Notes under the pieces: model-generated
The model's database searches: none
The model's input: the letters and a program-made list of their open reading frames with translations, nothing else
Told to the model about the DNA's origin: nothing
Translations under genes and position numbers: made by a program
Source: Gibbula magus
Taxonomy: Eukaryota > Mollusca > Gastropoda > Trochida > Trochidae
DNA length: 64,000 bases
Assembly: GCA_936450465.1 (NCBI GenBank)
Contig: OW388302.1
Span: 17,623,569 to 17,687,568 of the forward strand
Direction: 5' to 3'
Shown: one piece after another, positions 11,981 through 23,652 of the stretch
Numbering within the stretch: position 1 is the first letter of the stretch
Layout of the letters: the number at the start of each line of letters is the position of its first letter

Positions 11981-14756
11981 CAATCACTGTACTTGCAGGC
12001 GGACTGATACCCAATCACTGTACTTGCAAGCGGACTGATACCCAATCACTGCACTTGCAGGCGGGCTGATACCCAATCACTGCACTTGCAGAAGGACTAA
12101 TACCCAATCTCTGCACTTGCAGACGGACTGATACCCAATCACTGCACTTGCAGGCGGACTGGTACCCAATCACTGCACTTGCAGGCGGACTGATACCCAA
12201 TCACTTCACTTGCAGGCGAACTGATACCCAATCACTGCACTTGCAGGCGAACTGATACCCAATCACTGCACTTGCAGGCGGACTGGTACCCAATCACTGC
12301 ACTTGCAGAAGGACTGATACCCAATCACTGCACTTGCAGGCGGACTGATACCCAATCACTGTGCTTGCAGGCGAACTGATACCCAATCACTGCACTTGCA
12401 GGCGGACTGATACCCAATCACTGCATTTGCAGGCGGACTGGTATCCAATCACTGAACTTGCAGGCGGACTGATACCCAATCACTGTCCTTGCAGGCGGGC
12501 TGATACCCAATCACTGCATTTGCAGGCGGGCTGATACCCAATCACTGCACTTGCAGAAGGACTGATACCCAATCACTGCACTTGCAGGCGGACTGATACC
12601 GAATCACTGTCCTTGCAGGCGGGCTGATACCCAATCACTGCACTTGCAGAAGGACTGATACCCAATCACTGCACTTGCAGGCGGACTGGTATCCAATCAC
12701 TGAACTTGCAGGCGGACTGATACCCAATCACTGTCCTTGCAGGCGGGCTGATACCCAATCACTGCACTTGCAGAAGGACTGATACCCAATCACTGCACTT
12801 GCAGGCGGACTGGTATCCAATCACTGAACTTGCAGGCGGACTGATACCCAATCACTGCACTTGCAGGCGGACTGATACCCAATCACTGCACTTGCAGGCG
12901 GACTGATACCAAATCACTGTACTTGTAGGTGGATTGATACCCAATCACTGCACTTGCAGGCGGACTGATACCCAATCTCTGCACTTGCAGGCGAACTGAT
13001 ACCCAATCACTGTCCTTGCAGGCGGGCTGATACCCAATCACTGCACTTGCAGAAGGACTGATACCCAATCACTGTACTTGTAGGCGGACTGGTACCCAAT
13101 CACTGCACTTGTAGGCGGGCTGATACCCAATCACTGCACTTGCAGGCGGACTGATACCAAATCACTGTACTTGTAGGTGGATTGATACCCAATCACTGCA
13201 CTTGCAGGCGGACTGATACCCAATCTCTGCACTTGCAGAAGCACTGATACCCAATCACTGCACTTGCAGGCGGACTGGTACCCAATCACTGAACTTGCAG
13301 GCGGACTGATACCCAATCACTGCACTTGCAGAAGCACTGATACCCAATCACTGCACTTGCAGGCGGACTGGTACCCAATCACTGAACTTGCAGGCGGACT
13401 GATACCCAATCACTGCACTTGCAGGCGGACTGGTACCCAATCACTGCACTTGCAGGCGGACTGGTACCCAATCACTGTGCTTGCAGGCGAACTGATACCC
13501 AATCTCTGCACTTGCAGGCGAACTGATACCCAATCACTGTCCTTGCAAGCGAACTGATACCCAATCACTGCACTTGCAGAAGGACTGATACCCAATCACT
13601 GCACTTGCAGGCGGACTGGTACCCAATCACTGCACTTGCAGGCGGACTGGTACCCAATCACTGCACTTGCAGGCGGACTGATACCCAATCACTGTGCTTG
13701 CAGGCGAACTGATACCCAATCACTGTCCTTGCAGGCGGGCTGATACCCAATCACTGCACTTGCAGAAGCACTGATACCCAATCACTGCACTTGCAGGCAG
13801 ACTGGTACCCAATCACTGCACTTGCAGGCGGACTGGTACCCAATCACTGCACTTGCAGGCGGACTGGTACCCAATCACTGCACTTGTAGGCGGGCTGATA
13901 CCCAATCACTGCACTTGCAGGCGGACTGATACCCAATCACTGTACTTGTAGGCGGACTGATACCCAATCACTATGCTTGCAGGCGGGCTGATACCCAATC
14001 ACTGCACTTGCAGGCGGGCTGATACCCAATCACTGCACTTGCAGGCAGGCTGATACCCAATCACTGCACTTGAAGGCGAACTGATACCCAATCTCTGCAC
14101 TTGCAGAAGGACTGATACCCAATCACTGCACTTGTAGGCGGGCTGATACCCAATCACTGCACTTGCAGGCGGACTGATACCCAATCACTGTACTTGTAGG
14201 CGGACTGGTACCCAATCACTGAACTTGCAGGCGGAATGATACCCAATCACTATGCTTGCAGGCGGGCTGAAACCCAATCACTGCACTTGCAGGCGGGCTG
14301 ATACCCAATCACTGCACTTGCAGGCGGGCTGATACCCAATCACTGCACTTGCAGAAGGACTAATACCCAATCTCTGCACTTGCAGGCGGACTGATACCCA
14401 ATCACTGCACTTGTAGGCGGGCTGATACCAAATCACTGCACTTGCAGGCGGGCTGATACCATATCACTGCACTTGCAGGCGGACTGATACCCAATCACTG
14501 CACTTGCAGGCGGGGTGATACCCAATCACTGTACTTGTAGGCGGACTGGTACCCAATCACTGTACTTGCAGGCGGACTGATACCCAATCACTATGCTTGC
14601 AGGCGGGCTGATACCCAATCACTGCACTTGCAGGCGGGCTGATACCCAATCACTGCACTTGCAGGCGGGCTGATACCCAATCACTGCACTTGCAGGCGGA
14701 CTGATACCCAATCACTGTACTTGTAGGCGGACTGGTATCCAATCACTGCACTTGCA
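11981..14756. repeat. 31-bp satellite array, about 90 units
   Basis: The unit GGCGGACTGATACCCAATCA followed by CTGCACTTGCA repeats at a strict 31-bp period for 2,776 bp. Variants differ at a few positions (GGCGGACTG, GGCGGGCTG, GGCGAACTG or GAAGGACTG; CTGCACTTG, CTGTCCTTG, CTGAACTTG or CTGTGCTTG). Blocks of variants recur together, for instance a four-unit order seen more than once between about 12430 and 12860, which indicates higher-order amplification. Because 31 is not a multiple of 3, open frames of 61-97 residues appear on both strands; they look like by-products. Confidence 0.97.
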
Positions 14757-16408
14757 AATGACAGTCACCCTTAAACATGTACCTCCTTGATGCATGCATT
14801 CGAAGTGGTTGTTAAATGACGCTGCGTCATATGAATATTTTTATAAAATTGATCATTTGTAACGACCCCATATGGCACAGGGTATTGTCTAGACTGGCTG
14901 GGTCGGGTAGAGATCAGTCTTAACTCCACATCAGCCCTGGTAATGGAATGGCTTTACGCTCAGCCCAGAGGGTGGTTCTTGATCTATCTAAAAGATGCAC
15001 AAAACGCTCCTATCAACCGAAACCTCTCAGCATCAGGCAGCCGTGCATTGGTCCTTAATTATGAGTACGACATTTCCTCTAATAAACGTCCGAAGGCTTA
15101 TATTAGGTCAGCAAACACATACCCATATGATTTTTGTATACTTTGGGACTGGTGTGTTTACCCGTTAAGTTAAGGCTTCCCTTTTGTTTCGAAACGTAAT
15201 AAAGTAATTAACAGTGATAAGATTTCGTTATAAGATAACTTTTAATGATTATATTTTTTCCAAAGGTAATGGCTTTGAAGGTTCTTACTGCTTTAAAGGT
15301 GACTTTTGAAGAAAAAAAGTCACTTACTAAAAATGTGTTCTCTGTACTTCAAAGAATGTGATCGTATGTAAGATAACCTTAGCATAATGGGGGCTAAATT
15401 GACCGTAGTAATGACTGATTTGTGAAAGGAGCCCCTAGCGCGAACATACCACAACACTTTGGACTTGTTCTTATACAAGTGAACTTAAAATTGGACGTAA
15501 ATCAGCTCATTCGATGATTTGGCATGTATCCAAGCTAGATACAATTTTATGAAAACACTTAGGTAAAAAAATACGGTAATCCCGACAAGACATAGAGAAA
15601 TTGTTTATGATTCGCTTTTTGTTTCGAAACACAGATCTGTCATCAAGTACTCATTAATTAGCGATGTATACCGAGATTCTCTTTAGAATCAGGGGGTGAT
15701 ATTTGCATTTTCAAAGCGCCGGGAGTATTCAACTAAATCTTTTGAGTGATGTTTACGGTGGATGGTTGATTGACAAAACAACTGCTTGTTTGACAAACAT
15801 GTATGTATTTCTCCCTGAGAGCGTCGTGACAGTGATAAATAAAACACCTGGTAATCCTTTGTCATTAATAATTATGGACACATCTGTTACTTACTTCTAT
15901 GGATTTTCTGTACTTTGGAAATTTCATTGGCTGTTTGATTTGACCAATACATTCTAAGCTCATGTTTGACATATACCCAACAATACAATTTACCATACCA
16001 ACATCAATCGTGTCACCGTGCTCATGACATCAAAGGATTATCATCTCGTTAGGCCTCTTCTGACTGTTATGTAACATCCAATATCACACCCATCCTGTCA
16101 TCCCCAGCACGCCCCCTCTTGCACATTCGGAATTTTACCGATGTTAAAACGAACAGACGGCCATAGTGAGTTGATAACATTTCTATATAGATTCTATAAT
16201 TCATTTAAGATTCTATAAGACATTTAAATACATTGTATATATTCTTTCTAATAAACCCCAAACTTAATGCCATATCCGATGAATGAGCACCGAAATTTAC
16301 AAAATAACACCAAGCGATGTATGAAATTCCAAAATACTAGTAGCACTTCTTCAACAATGTTGGATGTTGAAACAACGTAAATGTATCTAAGTATTTGAAA
16401 CAATGTAA
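14757..16408. other. unassigned stretch between satellite and SINE
   Basis: I see no exon, element end or tandem array. Short open frames at 14943-15173 and 15703-15957 have no recognisable domain or splice context. Confidence 0.4.
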
Positions 16409-16696
16409 GGTGAGGTGAGTTTGGGTTTAACACTTATCGCTTATATCGCGGCTACTAGTATTATGGCAGGGAGAAAGCCCGCAACGCCATGTGACTATGC
16501 ATTGCGGTGAAACCTGCGAGCATCGGCTGGAACTAGCGAACCATGGGTCGTACTACGCTGAAATTCAGTGTAGCAGTGCACCCAAACCTTTGAACAGTTC
16601 TCTACTGCAGACAAAGTTGCCGTGCTCCTGGCGGGATTCGAACCCCGGACCTCTTGATCCGAAGCCAACGCGCTAACCACTGCGCTATCCCGCCCC
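16409..16696 (-). mobile_element. tRNA-headed SINE with 13-bp target duplication
   Basis: On the minus strand it opens with a tRNA-like head (GGCGGGATAGCGCAGTGG; B box GGTTCGAATCC; anticodon-arm sequence CTTCGGA, as in tRNA-Arg), then a body with GGTTTCACCGCAATGC and a tail of CTCACCTCACC. TGAAACAATGTAA flanks it at 16396-16408 and 16697-16709. A degenerate anticodon stem shows it is not a functional tRNA. Related copies lie at 46806-46895 (truncated) and 47490-47782. Confidence 0.88.
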
Positions 16697-16709
16697 TGAA
16701 ACAATGTAA

Positions 16710-17150
16710 ATGTATTTAAGTATTTGAATGACTTTCCAAGCTAGTTAAATACCAAGAATCAGATGGGGATAACTGGACAACAAGAAGTACAAAATTGTTA
16801 CGACTTTCCTGACATCATAACTTCCCACCATCTTAATGTTTTAAGCAAGAATAACAATACGTTTCCATGAAACATCAATATATAAAGATACAATAACATT
16901 TTTTTAGATCAACAACAAAGAGGCGTCCATTGAGATATAGATGTATATCGTCGGCAAACAACATGAAAACTTCTAAAGTATTCAGTGTAACACCACGGTT
17001 TAACACTTCAGCTCCTTGACAATGTTAATGTTATACATAGAATATGAATAAACAAGGTGATAAATGACATCCCTGTCTAACGCCATCGAGGGAATTCAAG
17101 GTCTGCTTTATGAACCTCGATTTACAACATTGTTTTGTTTTGTAGTTGTT
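16710..17150. other. unassigned stretch
   Basis: Nothing recognisable beyond low-complexity AT-rich sequence was found. Confidence 0.35.
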
Positions 17151-17154
17151 TTCA

Positions 17155-17380
17155 GCTCATCAGACCTGAAAGACCCAAAGGGCTGATGGCATGACATGGC
17201 GTCCATCCATCCGTAAACTTTTCGCTTTTTCGACTTCTTCTCAAGAATCAGTGATTCTAGAGACCAGAAATTATGTAACGACTCCTTGGCTAATGGGGAT
17301 TCTAAGTTTTAGATTTGGCGACCCTTTGATGATGTTGGTGAGGTCACATATATGATATGTCCAATATTATAACTTGTTTT
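17155..17380. repeat. fragment of the AGCTCATC dispersed repeat
   Basis: TTCAGCTCATCAGACCTGAA, then GGCATGACATGGCGTCC, TCCATCCATCCG and TTTTCGCTTTTTCGAC are the same blocks as in the longer copies at 36360-36840 and 59690-60056. Confidence 0.6.
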
Positions 17381-17601
17381 ATTTACTTGAGAAGTGTCAA
17401 CTTTAACCGAAAATAACCAGTTGAAAGGTCAATCAGTTCGGTATAACGAAAATACAACCATTCAAAGTCGTGGTCTTGATCGAAAACTGGACAATGGACC
17501 TTGGCTTGCTGCAGCCATTAAGTCAAACGTAATTTTGGAAACTTTAATAAATTAGATAGGAAGACTGATTTGCTTTTATATCGTTTAATAAGTCTTATAA
17601 A

Positions 17602-17856
17602 GGGGATGTAGCTCAGTTGGTAGACTGTCCGCTCATCACCCAGAAGGTCGGGGTTCGATTCCCGGCCGCGTCATACCAAAAGACGTAAAAAGATGGGAGC
17701 TGTTGCTTCCTTGCTTGACACTTAGCATTATAAGGATAGAACAACGCTTGAACTGGCGCTGCACTGTGGCTGCCGGGTGTTAACAGCACACAAAGAATTT
17801 CCGGATTTACATTGTAATTAGAACAATAAAGTGTTGTTGTTGTTATTACTATTATT
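17602..17856 (+). mobile_element. second tRNA-headed SINE family
   Basis: A tRNA-like head begins GGGGATGTAGCTCAGTTGG (A box) and carries GGTTCGATTCC (B box). It is followed by a conserved-looking central region (GGGAGCTGTTGCTTCCTTGC) and a (TTG)n-type tail. The D arm does not pair as in a real tRNA, so this is a SINE, unlike the family at 16409-16696. It sits in remnants of a family A MITE (17450-17601). Confidence 0.8.
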
Positions 17857-17988
17857 AAAGAGTACATACTCTATAGATAAGAGCTATAAGTCGGCTTCAA
17901 CATGATACTGTTCCTCGGTTTTCATTGAAACATATATATAATTTATGCGCTTTACATGGATTGAAAAGAGCTCAGTATTTACCAAATC

Positions 17989-18754
17989 TTAAACATGGAA
18001 AAGGTAAGTTTTCAGAGATTTCTTGAATTGGGGCACATATGTTGAGTTTTTGATATTTTCTGGAAGCGAATTCAAGAGCTTGGGGGCAGCGTACTGGAAC
18101 ATCCTTTCTCCCTTGATGGTTTTGGTGGCTGGAACAAGAATCAAATTCTGGTTGTTGGAGCGTAGGTTTCTTGAGGATTTGTAGGGGTGCAGTAAATCCC
18201 TCAAATAGCCTGAGCAGGTGTGTTCAGACACATGTAGGTCGTGGTGAGGATTTTGAACTGAATCCTAAGGAGACAGGCAGCCAGTGAAGCTCTTTGAGGA
18301 CAGGGGTTATACGGTCGACTTTTGGACATCTTGTTTATCATTCTGGCTGTAGAGATCTGTTGTAGCTAAAGGACGAATAGTTGATGCTGGCACTGAGGAG
18401 AGAAGTGAACTACAGTAATCTAGGCGGGTAGTTACTAGAGACTGCACCAGTGTTCTTGCTGTGTCTTGGGTATTGTATCTTCTGATCTTACCAATCTGGT
18501 ATAGCTGGAAGTGAGTTGACTTGGTGATAGCCGAGACCTGTTCCTTCATGGTCATCTCAGAATCGAATACAACGCCAAGAATTTTCACTTTGCACACAGG
18601 GGTAACTGGGAATCCTGGGATTTCAACAGCCAGCTGACCAGACTTTCTTATTTGTTGTGTAGAACCAACTAACAGTACCTCTGTTTTCTCTGCGTTCAGT
18701 TTAAAAAAGTTTCTGTCCATCCAGGATTTTATATTAGTCAGACAAGATATGACC
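17989..18754 (-). pseudogene. non-LTR retrotransposon (CR1/L2-like) reverse-transcriptase fragment
   Basis: Minus-strand segments give, in order, KSWMDRNFFKLNAEKTEVLLVG-type RT sequence, then KVKILGVVFDSEMTM, then TTRLDYCSSLLSSVP, then LKELHWLPV and QFKILTTTY, then MFQYAAPKLLNSLP near the end. This is the order of the C-terminal third of CR1/L2-type LINE ORF2. The frame changes at least twice between about 18370 and 18231, and upstream domains are absent, so it is a dead 5'-truncated copy. Confidence 0.85.
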
Positions 18755-19166
18755 TAAACCAGCATCTATTGTAATATGGTACATTTAAGAACGAAATAAA
18801 ATTCATGCAAAACTGATCATGCATCTTTAAGTCTTTCTGAATGTTTTTTTTCTGAGTGCAATGGAAACAATTTTAACAAAGAGGCCAGGAAAGGGTACAA
18901 CTGAGAGGCTACTCGGAAACAAGTTCATTTATTCTAATATACAGTCACTGGACATAAGTATATATTCGTCACTTTACGTTATTACCATAGACTTGCATGT
19001 TATTTTAGTGTAGCCTAAATACTTGTCATGGATTTTATTTTCTATCGTATACTATTGAAATTGTCTACACTTGTGAAGAATCATCTTGGCTACAATCTCA
19101 TAATTTAAACTTAATTTTCCATTGGTTATCGAAGGAATGACGTCTACTGCCCCTTTAAGCTACATA
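18755..19166. other. unassigned stretch
   Basis: No gene seen. A sequence at 18940-19020 (ACAGTCACTGGACATAAG and, later, TTATTTTAGTGTAGCC) loosely resembles an end of the neighbouring TA-flanked MITE and may be a decayed relative. Confidence 0.35.
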
Positions 19167-19168
19167 TA

Positions 19169-19654
19169 CAGTGACGTGCCAAAGGTTTTGCAACAATCTC
19201 CGTTTTCCCATAGGATCCCATGTTAATTCAGTGTAGCATATAGATAATTTTAATTATCTCAATTTTCAAAATATTTCAATGAAAATATACTTGGCAACAG
19301 GAAATCTACTCCGCAACACCCACCAACTTTCTGATTTTGGATACAACGTTATTTAACAAAATGGTTAAATTATTACTGAGGTATGTCCATTTTTCCAGCC
19401 CTTTAGGTCTGCTTATATAATGGTGGCAATGGGGAGGTGACGTTACTGTAAAAATACCCAGTCAATATGTTGCCGTTCTCCAAAACAATGTTCAAAATTA
19501 ATGAATTGAAAATTATAAACATAATCTCAAGACGTTAGATTACAATCATGTTTTCATTCACTGTCACGATGATGAACATTACTTATGCTACACTAAAATA
19601 ACATGGGAGCCTATGGAAAACGGAGATTGTTGCAATACTTTTGGCATGTCACTG
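19169..19654. mobile_element. TA-flanked MITE (Tc1/mariner-type)
   Basis: The left arm CAGTGACGTGCCAAAGG and the right arm TTTTGGCATGTCACTG are inverted over about 75 bp, including CAACAATCTCCGTTTTCC and ACATGGGA blocks. TA flanks both ends (19167-19168 and 19655-19656). At 486 bp it is non-coding. Confidence 0.8.
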
Positions 19655-19656
19655 TA

Positions 19657-20053
19657 CGCTGTAAGCTTCTCCCTGTAGTCCAACACAGAGGCATGCGTCA
19701 AACTGTACCCTCGAGCCGAGCTTACAGCTTTTAATAACCCCCTAAGACCAGAAGTCAATGGAATTGTATTAGACATTGCCTGTGTTATAGTTGTAAGGGT
19801 TCCATGTCGCTCATTGATAATTAACAGACGGAAGAACCTAGTCTCAGAAAGACGTGTTTGTTTCAAGGACCCGGATGTATTTACGTCGTGAGAATGATTG
19901 ACAGGGGCCACTGGGAAATAAATAACGATTTATAGTAACATCGATATGTACTATTAGAAATGCTGTATATATTATAGTGTAGACTCTATCTGAAATCGTT
20001 ACTCACCACCGATTTCGTTCCAATTTGAAACATTTGTCTTAATATATAAAACA
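19657..20053. other. unassigned stretch
   Basis: A minus-strand open frame (19911-19588) covers most of the left part but runs into the MITE arm and shows no domain. No element or exon can be supported. Confidence 0.3.
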
Positions 20054-20062
20054 GTATATGAT

Positions 20063-20250
20063 CAGTCTGATTAAAATCAACGGTTTTCCGTGGAATAAAA
20101 ATTCCAAAATAGTGCATTTACCGGGATACGAACTCATATCGGAAGTAGGTTCCACGCCAAAAAGGAATCTACAGAACCTGTTCGTATCCCGATAGATGCA
20201 TAATTTTGCAAATTTTATTCCTCGGAACAGGGTCGATTTTAATCAGACTG
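20063..20250. mobile_element. short foldback element with 9-bp target duplication
   Basis: Inverted arms CAGTCTGATTAAAATC and GATTTTAATCAGACTG continue imperfectly through GGGATACGAAC on both sides. The 9-mer GTATATGAT flanks it (20054-20062 and 20251-20259). At 188 bp it has no coding capacity. A truncated copy is at 1170-1275. Confidence 0.82.
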
Positions 20251-20259
20251 GTATATGAT

Positions 20260-21316
20260 TTAAATGTCTAGAATGCAATTTAGTTTATCGTCATAACAGG
20301 CCTGTAGCACCAATTTCGGGAGTGGGGGGCTGGAATTTGTAAACTCATCGGGGGAAGCTCATAGTCAAAAGGTACTTTGGGTTAACGTTGCAAAACTTGT
20401 CTACGCAGAATGCGTTATACTCAAACATCCACTTGCACTATCAGAATTTTCAAAAAATAACATCCTATCTTCACTTCTTACAAAGTATATAGTGCCAGTT
20501 GTGTTTATTGTCATTGTCTATTTAGATACGTCAGACACAATACCATAGGTGAAAAAGAGTAAAAGAGCACGGGCAGCCATGTTGCCGATCTAAGGGTCCA
20601 TTCAACATTAGGTCAAAAGTTACGCTAAGAATTAGTGCCATTCACAAATGAACGCACGTACTTATTAATTATACATTTCTCCGCAAAACCTGGCTTATTT
20701 CCAACATATGTCACCTCTCAGATAACTTTAATAGCTCTTCAAACTCGAAAATCGACAACAAAAACATCACTGAACGTTAGCCCGTAGTTAAGCTGGCTCT
20801 GTATTTCACATTTCAAAGCTTCGCTCTGATCAGGTGTTGAATTCATAGTGAAGCAATTTTCGAAATATTCTGTCGTTTCGCCACGCCGTTGTGTTTGTTT
20901 ACCTTTACGTTATTAAAATTTCAACTCAACGGACCAATCAGATCTTTCGAAGGGTTATCTACTGCGTTATACGTTATATTTACGATATCGAGTTCCTGTG
21001 GTCAAAGTATACCCATCCAAAAAAGAAACGCATAGGTGAAAATTAAAACAGATTTCTAGTGATTTTTTTAACAAGCACGCAGCAAAAGTAAATGTTCATA
21101 AATGACCGAAGACGCTGATAGTCTGTACATGCCTGCAGTCTTTGATGAAAAAAGTTGATTCACATAAAACATATTTCTTGTTATTATCAGTCCCTGTTGT
21201 GGCATTCCCTGGCTGCCAAAACTGCCAGAATATATGCGGAGCGGGTCGTGACAGACACGTTGGATTGTTGTTAAAGGAATGTTTGCTACCCTCAAGCACT
21301 GTAACGGTAATATCTG
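20260..21316. other. unassigned stretch
   Basis: Non-coding as far as I can see. A short block AGCACCAATTTCGGGAG at 20307-20325 recurs at 62420-62440 next to a poly-G run and may be an element end. Confidence 0.35.
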
Positions 21317-21352
21317 TTAAAGGTACATCCATTGTGTTGTTGTGGGTCACAT

Positions 21353-21979
21353 CAACTTCCCAATGCAAGGCATAACTCTTGCCAGTCTCCATTACTGGGT
21401 GATTAAGGCCTTGCAGTATTCCCTTAAGAAATGTGTGCTCAGAAATCCAGGCCTACAAAATGTAATTATTACTCTATCATCAAAACGCATATTTATACAG
21501 AACGTTATTTATCATGTGTCAATGTTAAGAACTTTAGAGTATGTTTAGCTCGTTTCCGTTTTTCATCGCATGATCTGTTAATTGAAAAAGGTAGATTTGT
21601 TAATATCAAAAGAGAAAATAGAATATGTAGATGCTGTAAATATAATAGTATTGAAGATGAATATCATTTTCTTCTTGTATGTTTAGCTTATGATAATATA
21701 CGTAAACAATACATTAAAGAATTCTATTTTGTCCATCCATCAATTGATAAATTTTCTTCTTTATGGACTTGTTTAAATGAAAATGTAATTAAAAATGTTG
21801 CAGTTTTTCTTCACAAAGCTCTAATGTTACGCAGTACATGCATGTGAAATGTACTATAGGCCTGTAACCTTCTAAGTACCGAAATAAAGATTGATTGAAC
21901 AAAGCGAGGGAAATACCGCAAGACTTAAATCAGCCAGTAATGGAGACTGGCAATAGCTATGCCGTGCGTTTGGAAGTTG
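21353..21979. mobile_element. foldback element, family B, split by a LINE insertion
   Basis: The ends CAACTTCC and GGAAGTTG are inverted, followed by CTTGCCAGTCTCCATTACTGG and its inverse. Near-identical 9-mers GGGTCACAT (21344-21352) and GTGTCACAT (21980-21988) flank it. Uninterrupted relatives are at 57099-57298 and about 47050-47235. Confidence 0.75.
21431..21896 (+). pseudogene. LINE ORF2 C-terminal fragment with 3' end
   Basis: An open frame from 21431 to 21847 includes LARFRFSSHDLLIEKGRF, then NRICRCCKYNSIEDEYHFLLVC, the Cys/His-rich tail typical of many animal non-LTR elements, then KNVAVFLHKAL near the stop. It is followed by AATAAAGATTGATTGA, which looks like the element's 3' terminus. 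Upstream RT and endonuclease are absent. It interrupts the family B foldback element. Confidence 0.8.
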
Positions 21980-22265
21980 GTGTCACATATGCCAAACGTT
22001 ATAAATGATGTATATTGACGATATAAAGGTAAAAGTGTCGATATTTGATAATAAAAAAAAATATAAAAAAATAACCGACAATGCAATGCGTGTGGCGTTC
22101 GTCAATTGGTCTAACGTAATTTTGAAATCTTATTTTCACCATACAAACAGATAACTTTCGGTTGATAGGGTTTAATAGGTTTTATAACTTCTGTGCATGT
22201 AAATGGGACGTGTAGTTTCGGTTTCTGTACAAGTATAATGCTGTTGCTCAATTTTAATTAAAAAC

Positions 22266-23326
22266 AAGATGTGTTTGTTAAACACGGATGCCCCCGGATA
22301 TACCAAAGTTATGGCAAAGGTTAAAGTTTTCTGAAGATGTCCACTGCGGCAAGGTCAAGGTCACAAGGTCAAATATGATGACCTCATCTGAAGGTCTCAT
22401 CATAAGGTATGCACATGCCAAGTATGAAAGCCGTAGCTCTGAGCAATCCAAAGTTATGGCCAAGGTTAATGTTTTCTGAAGATGTCCACTGCGGCAAGGT
22501 CAAAGTCACAAGGTCAAATATGATGACCTAATCTTAAGGTCTCATCATTAGATATGCACATGCCAAGCATGAAAGCCCTAGCTCTGAGCAATCCAAAGTT
22601 ATGGCCAAGGTTAACGTTTTCTAAATATTGTCTACTGCGGCAAGGTCAAGGTCACAAGGTCAAGTATGATGACCTCATCTGAAAGGTCTCATCACAAGGT
22701 ATGCACATGCCAAGTATGAAAGCCGTAGCTCTGAGCAATCTAAAGTTATGGCCAAGGTTAAAGTTTACTGAAGATGTCCACTGCGGCAAGGTCAATGTCA
22801 AGGTCACAAGGTCAAATATGATGACCTCATCTGAAGGTCTCATCACAAGGTATGCACATGCCAAGTATGAAAGTCGTAACTCTTAACAATCAAAAGTAAT
22901 GGCCAAGGTTAAAGTTTTCTGAAAATGTCAATTGCGGCAAGGTCAAGGTCACAAGGTCAAATATGATGACCTCATCTGAAAGGTCTCATCACAAGGTATG
23001 CACATGCCAAGTATGAAAGCCCTAGCTCTGAGCAATCTAAAGTTATGGCCAAGGTTAAAGTTTTCTGAAAATGTCAATTGCGGCAAGGTCAAGGTCACAA
23101 GGTCAAATATGATGACCTCATCTGAAAGGTCTCATCACAAGGTATGCACATGCCAAGTATGAAAGTCTTAGCTTTGAGCAATCTAAAGTTATGGCCAAGG
23201 TTAAAGTTTTTGTGGACAAACACACAGACGGACAGACGGACATACGGACGGGCGGACGGACGGACAGACAGACGGACAGGTGAAAAACAATATACCCCCG
23301 GAATCTCCGATTCGGGGGCATAATAA
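22266..23326. mobile_element. Helentron-like tandem-repeat element (146-bp units)
   Basis: It starts AAGATGTGTTTGTTAAACAC, with GATGCCCCCG close behind. Six units of about 146 bp follow (GCGGCAAGGTC near 22346, 22491, 22636, 22783, 22934, 23081), then a (GGAC/GACA)n tract at 23226-23278 and a terminal hairpin CCCCCGGAATC..GATTCGGGGG. Tandem core, short-repeat tract and 3' hairpin in that order are the architecture of non-autonomous Helentrons. No Rep/Helicase is present. Confidence 0.75.
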
Positions 23327-23652
23327 CTAGTAATTATGATATAAATGGCTATTGGAGTTGAATATGCAAGTTGAGTGAAATGTTTTGAACTGAAATCAGC
23401 ACATATCGTATGTTTGCACGTATTTCAGCCAAATAAAATTTTATGAAACACAATGGATGTATCTTTAACTTATGGTGTTGTCGAGGACGTCCACGGAGGT
23501 TCCGACCAGTGTTGCCTGCTAGAGATGGTCACAATCTAGAGGTACTGACAGCAACGCATTCCTCGATTTGTTCCCATCTGATTCCCCTTTGTTCATGTCA
23601 TTAAACATATTGGAGAAATGCGTAGACGTTCAGTGGCCCCTGTATGTATATA

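Larger units (their letters stand above)
21317..23468. mobile_element. TTAA-type MITE, family A, copy 3, expanded by nested insertions
   Basis: The outer termini are TTAAAGGTACATCCATTGTG and CACAATGGATGTATCTTTAA. The family A body resumes at about 21989-22265 and 23327-23468. The interior is split by a 9-bp-duplication foldback element (21353-21979) that itself holds a LINE fragment, and by a Helentron-like tandem element (22266-23326). Confidence 0.75.

Noticed and set aside
11981..14756. CRISPR-like array or repeat protein
   Set aside because: Units are contiguous with no spacers, in a eukaryotic context. Open frames result from a period that is not a multiple of 3 and shift among frames.
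14943..15173. 76-residue coding gene
   Set aside because: No domain, no splice sites of note, no recognisable relatives by eye.
16620..16696. tRNA-Arg gene on the minus strand
   Set aside because: The anticodon stem is broken; the unit is the head of a SINE flanked by a 13-bp duplication.
17602..17674. tRNA gene
   Set aside because: A and B boxes are good, but the D arm does not pair and a SINE body with a (TTG)n tail follows.
19588..19911. 107-residue minus-strand gene
   Set aside because: It ends inside the arm of a TA-flanked MITE and has no recognisable domain.
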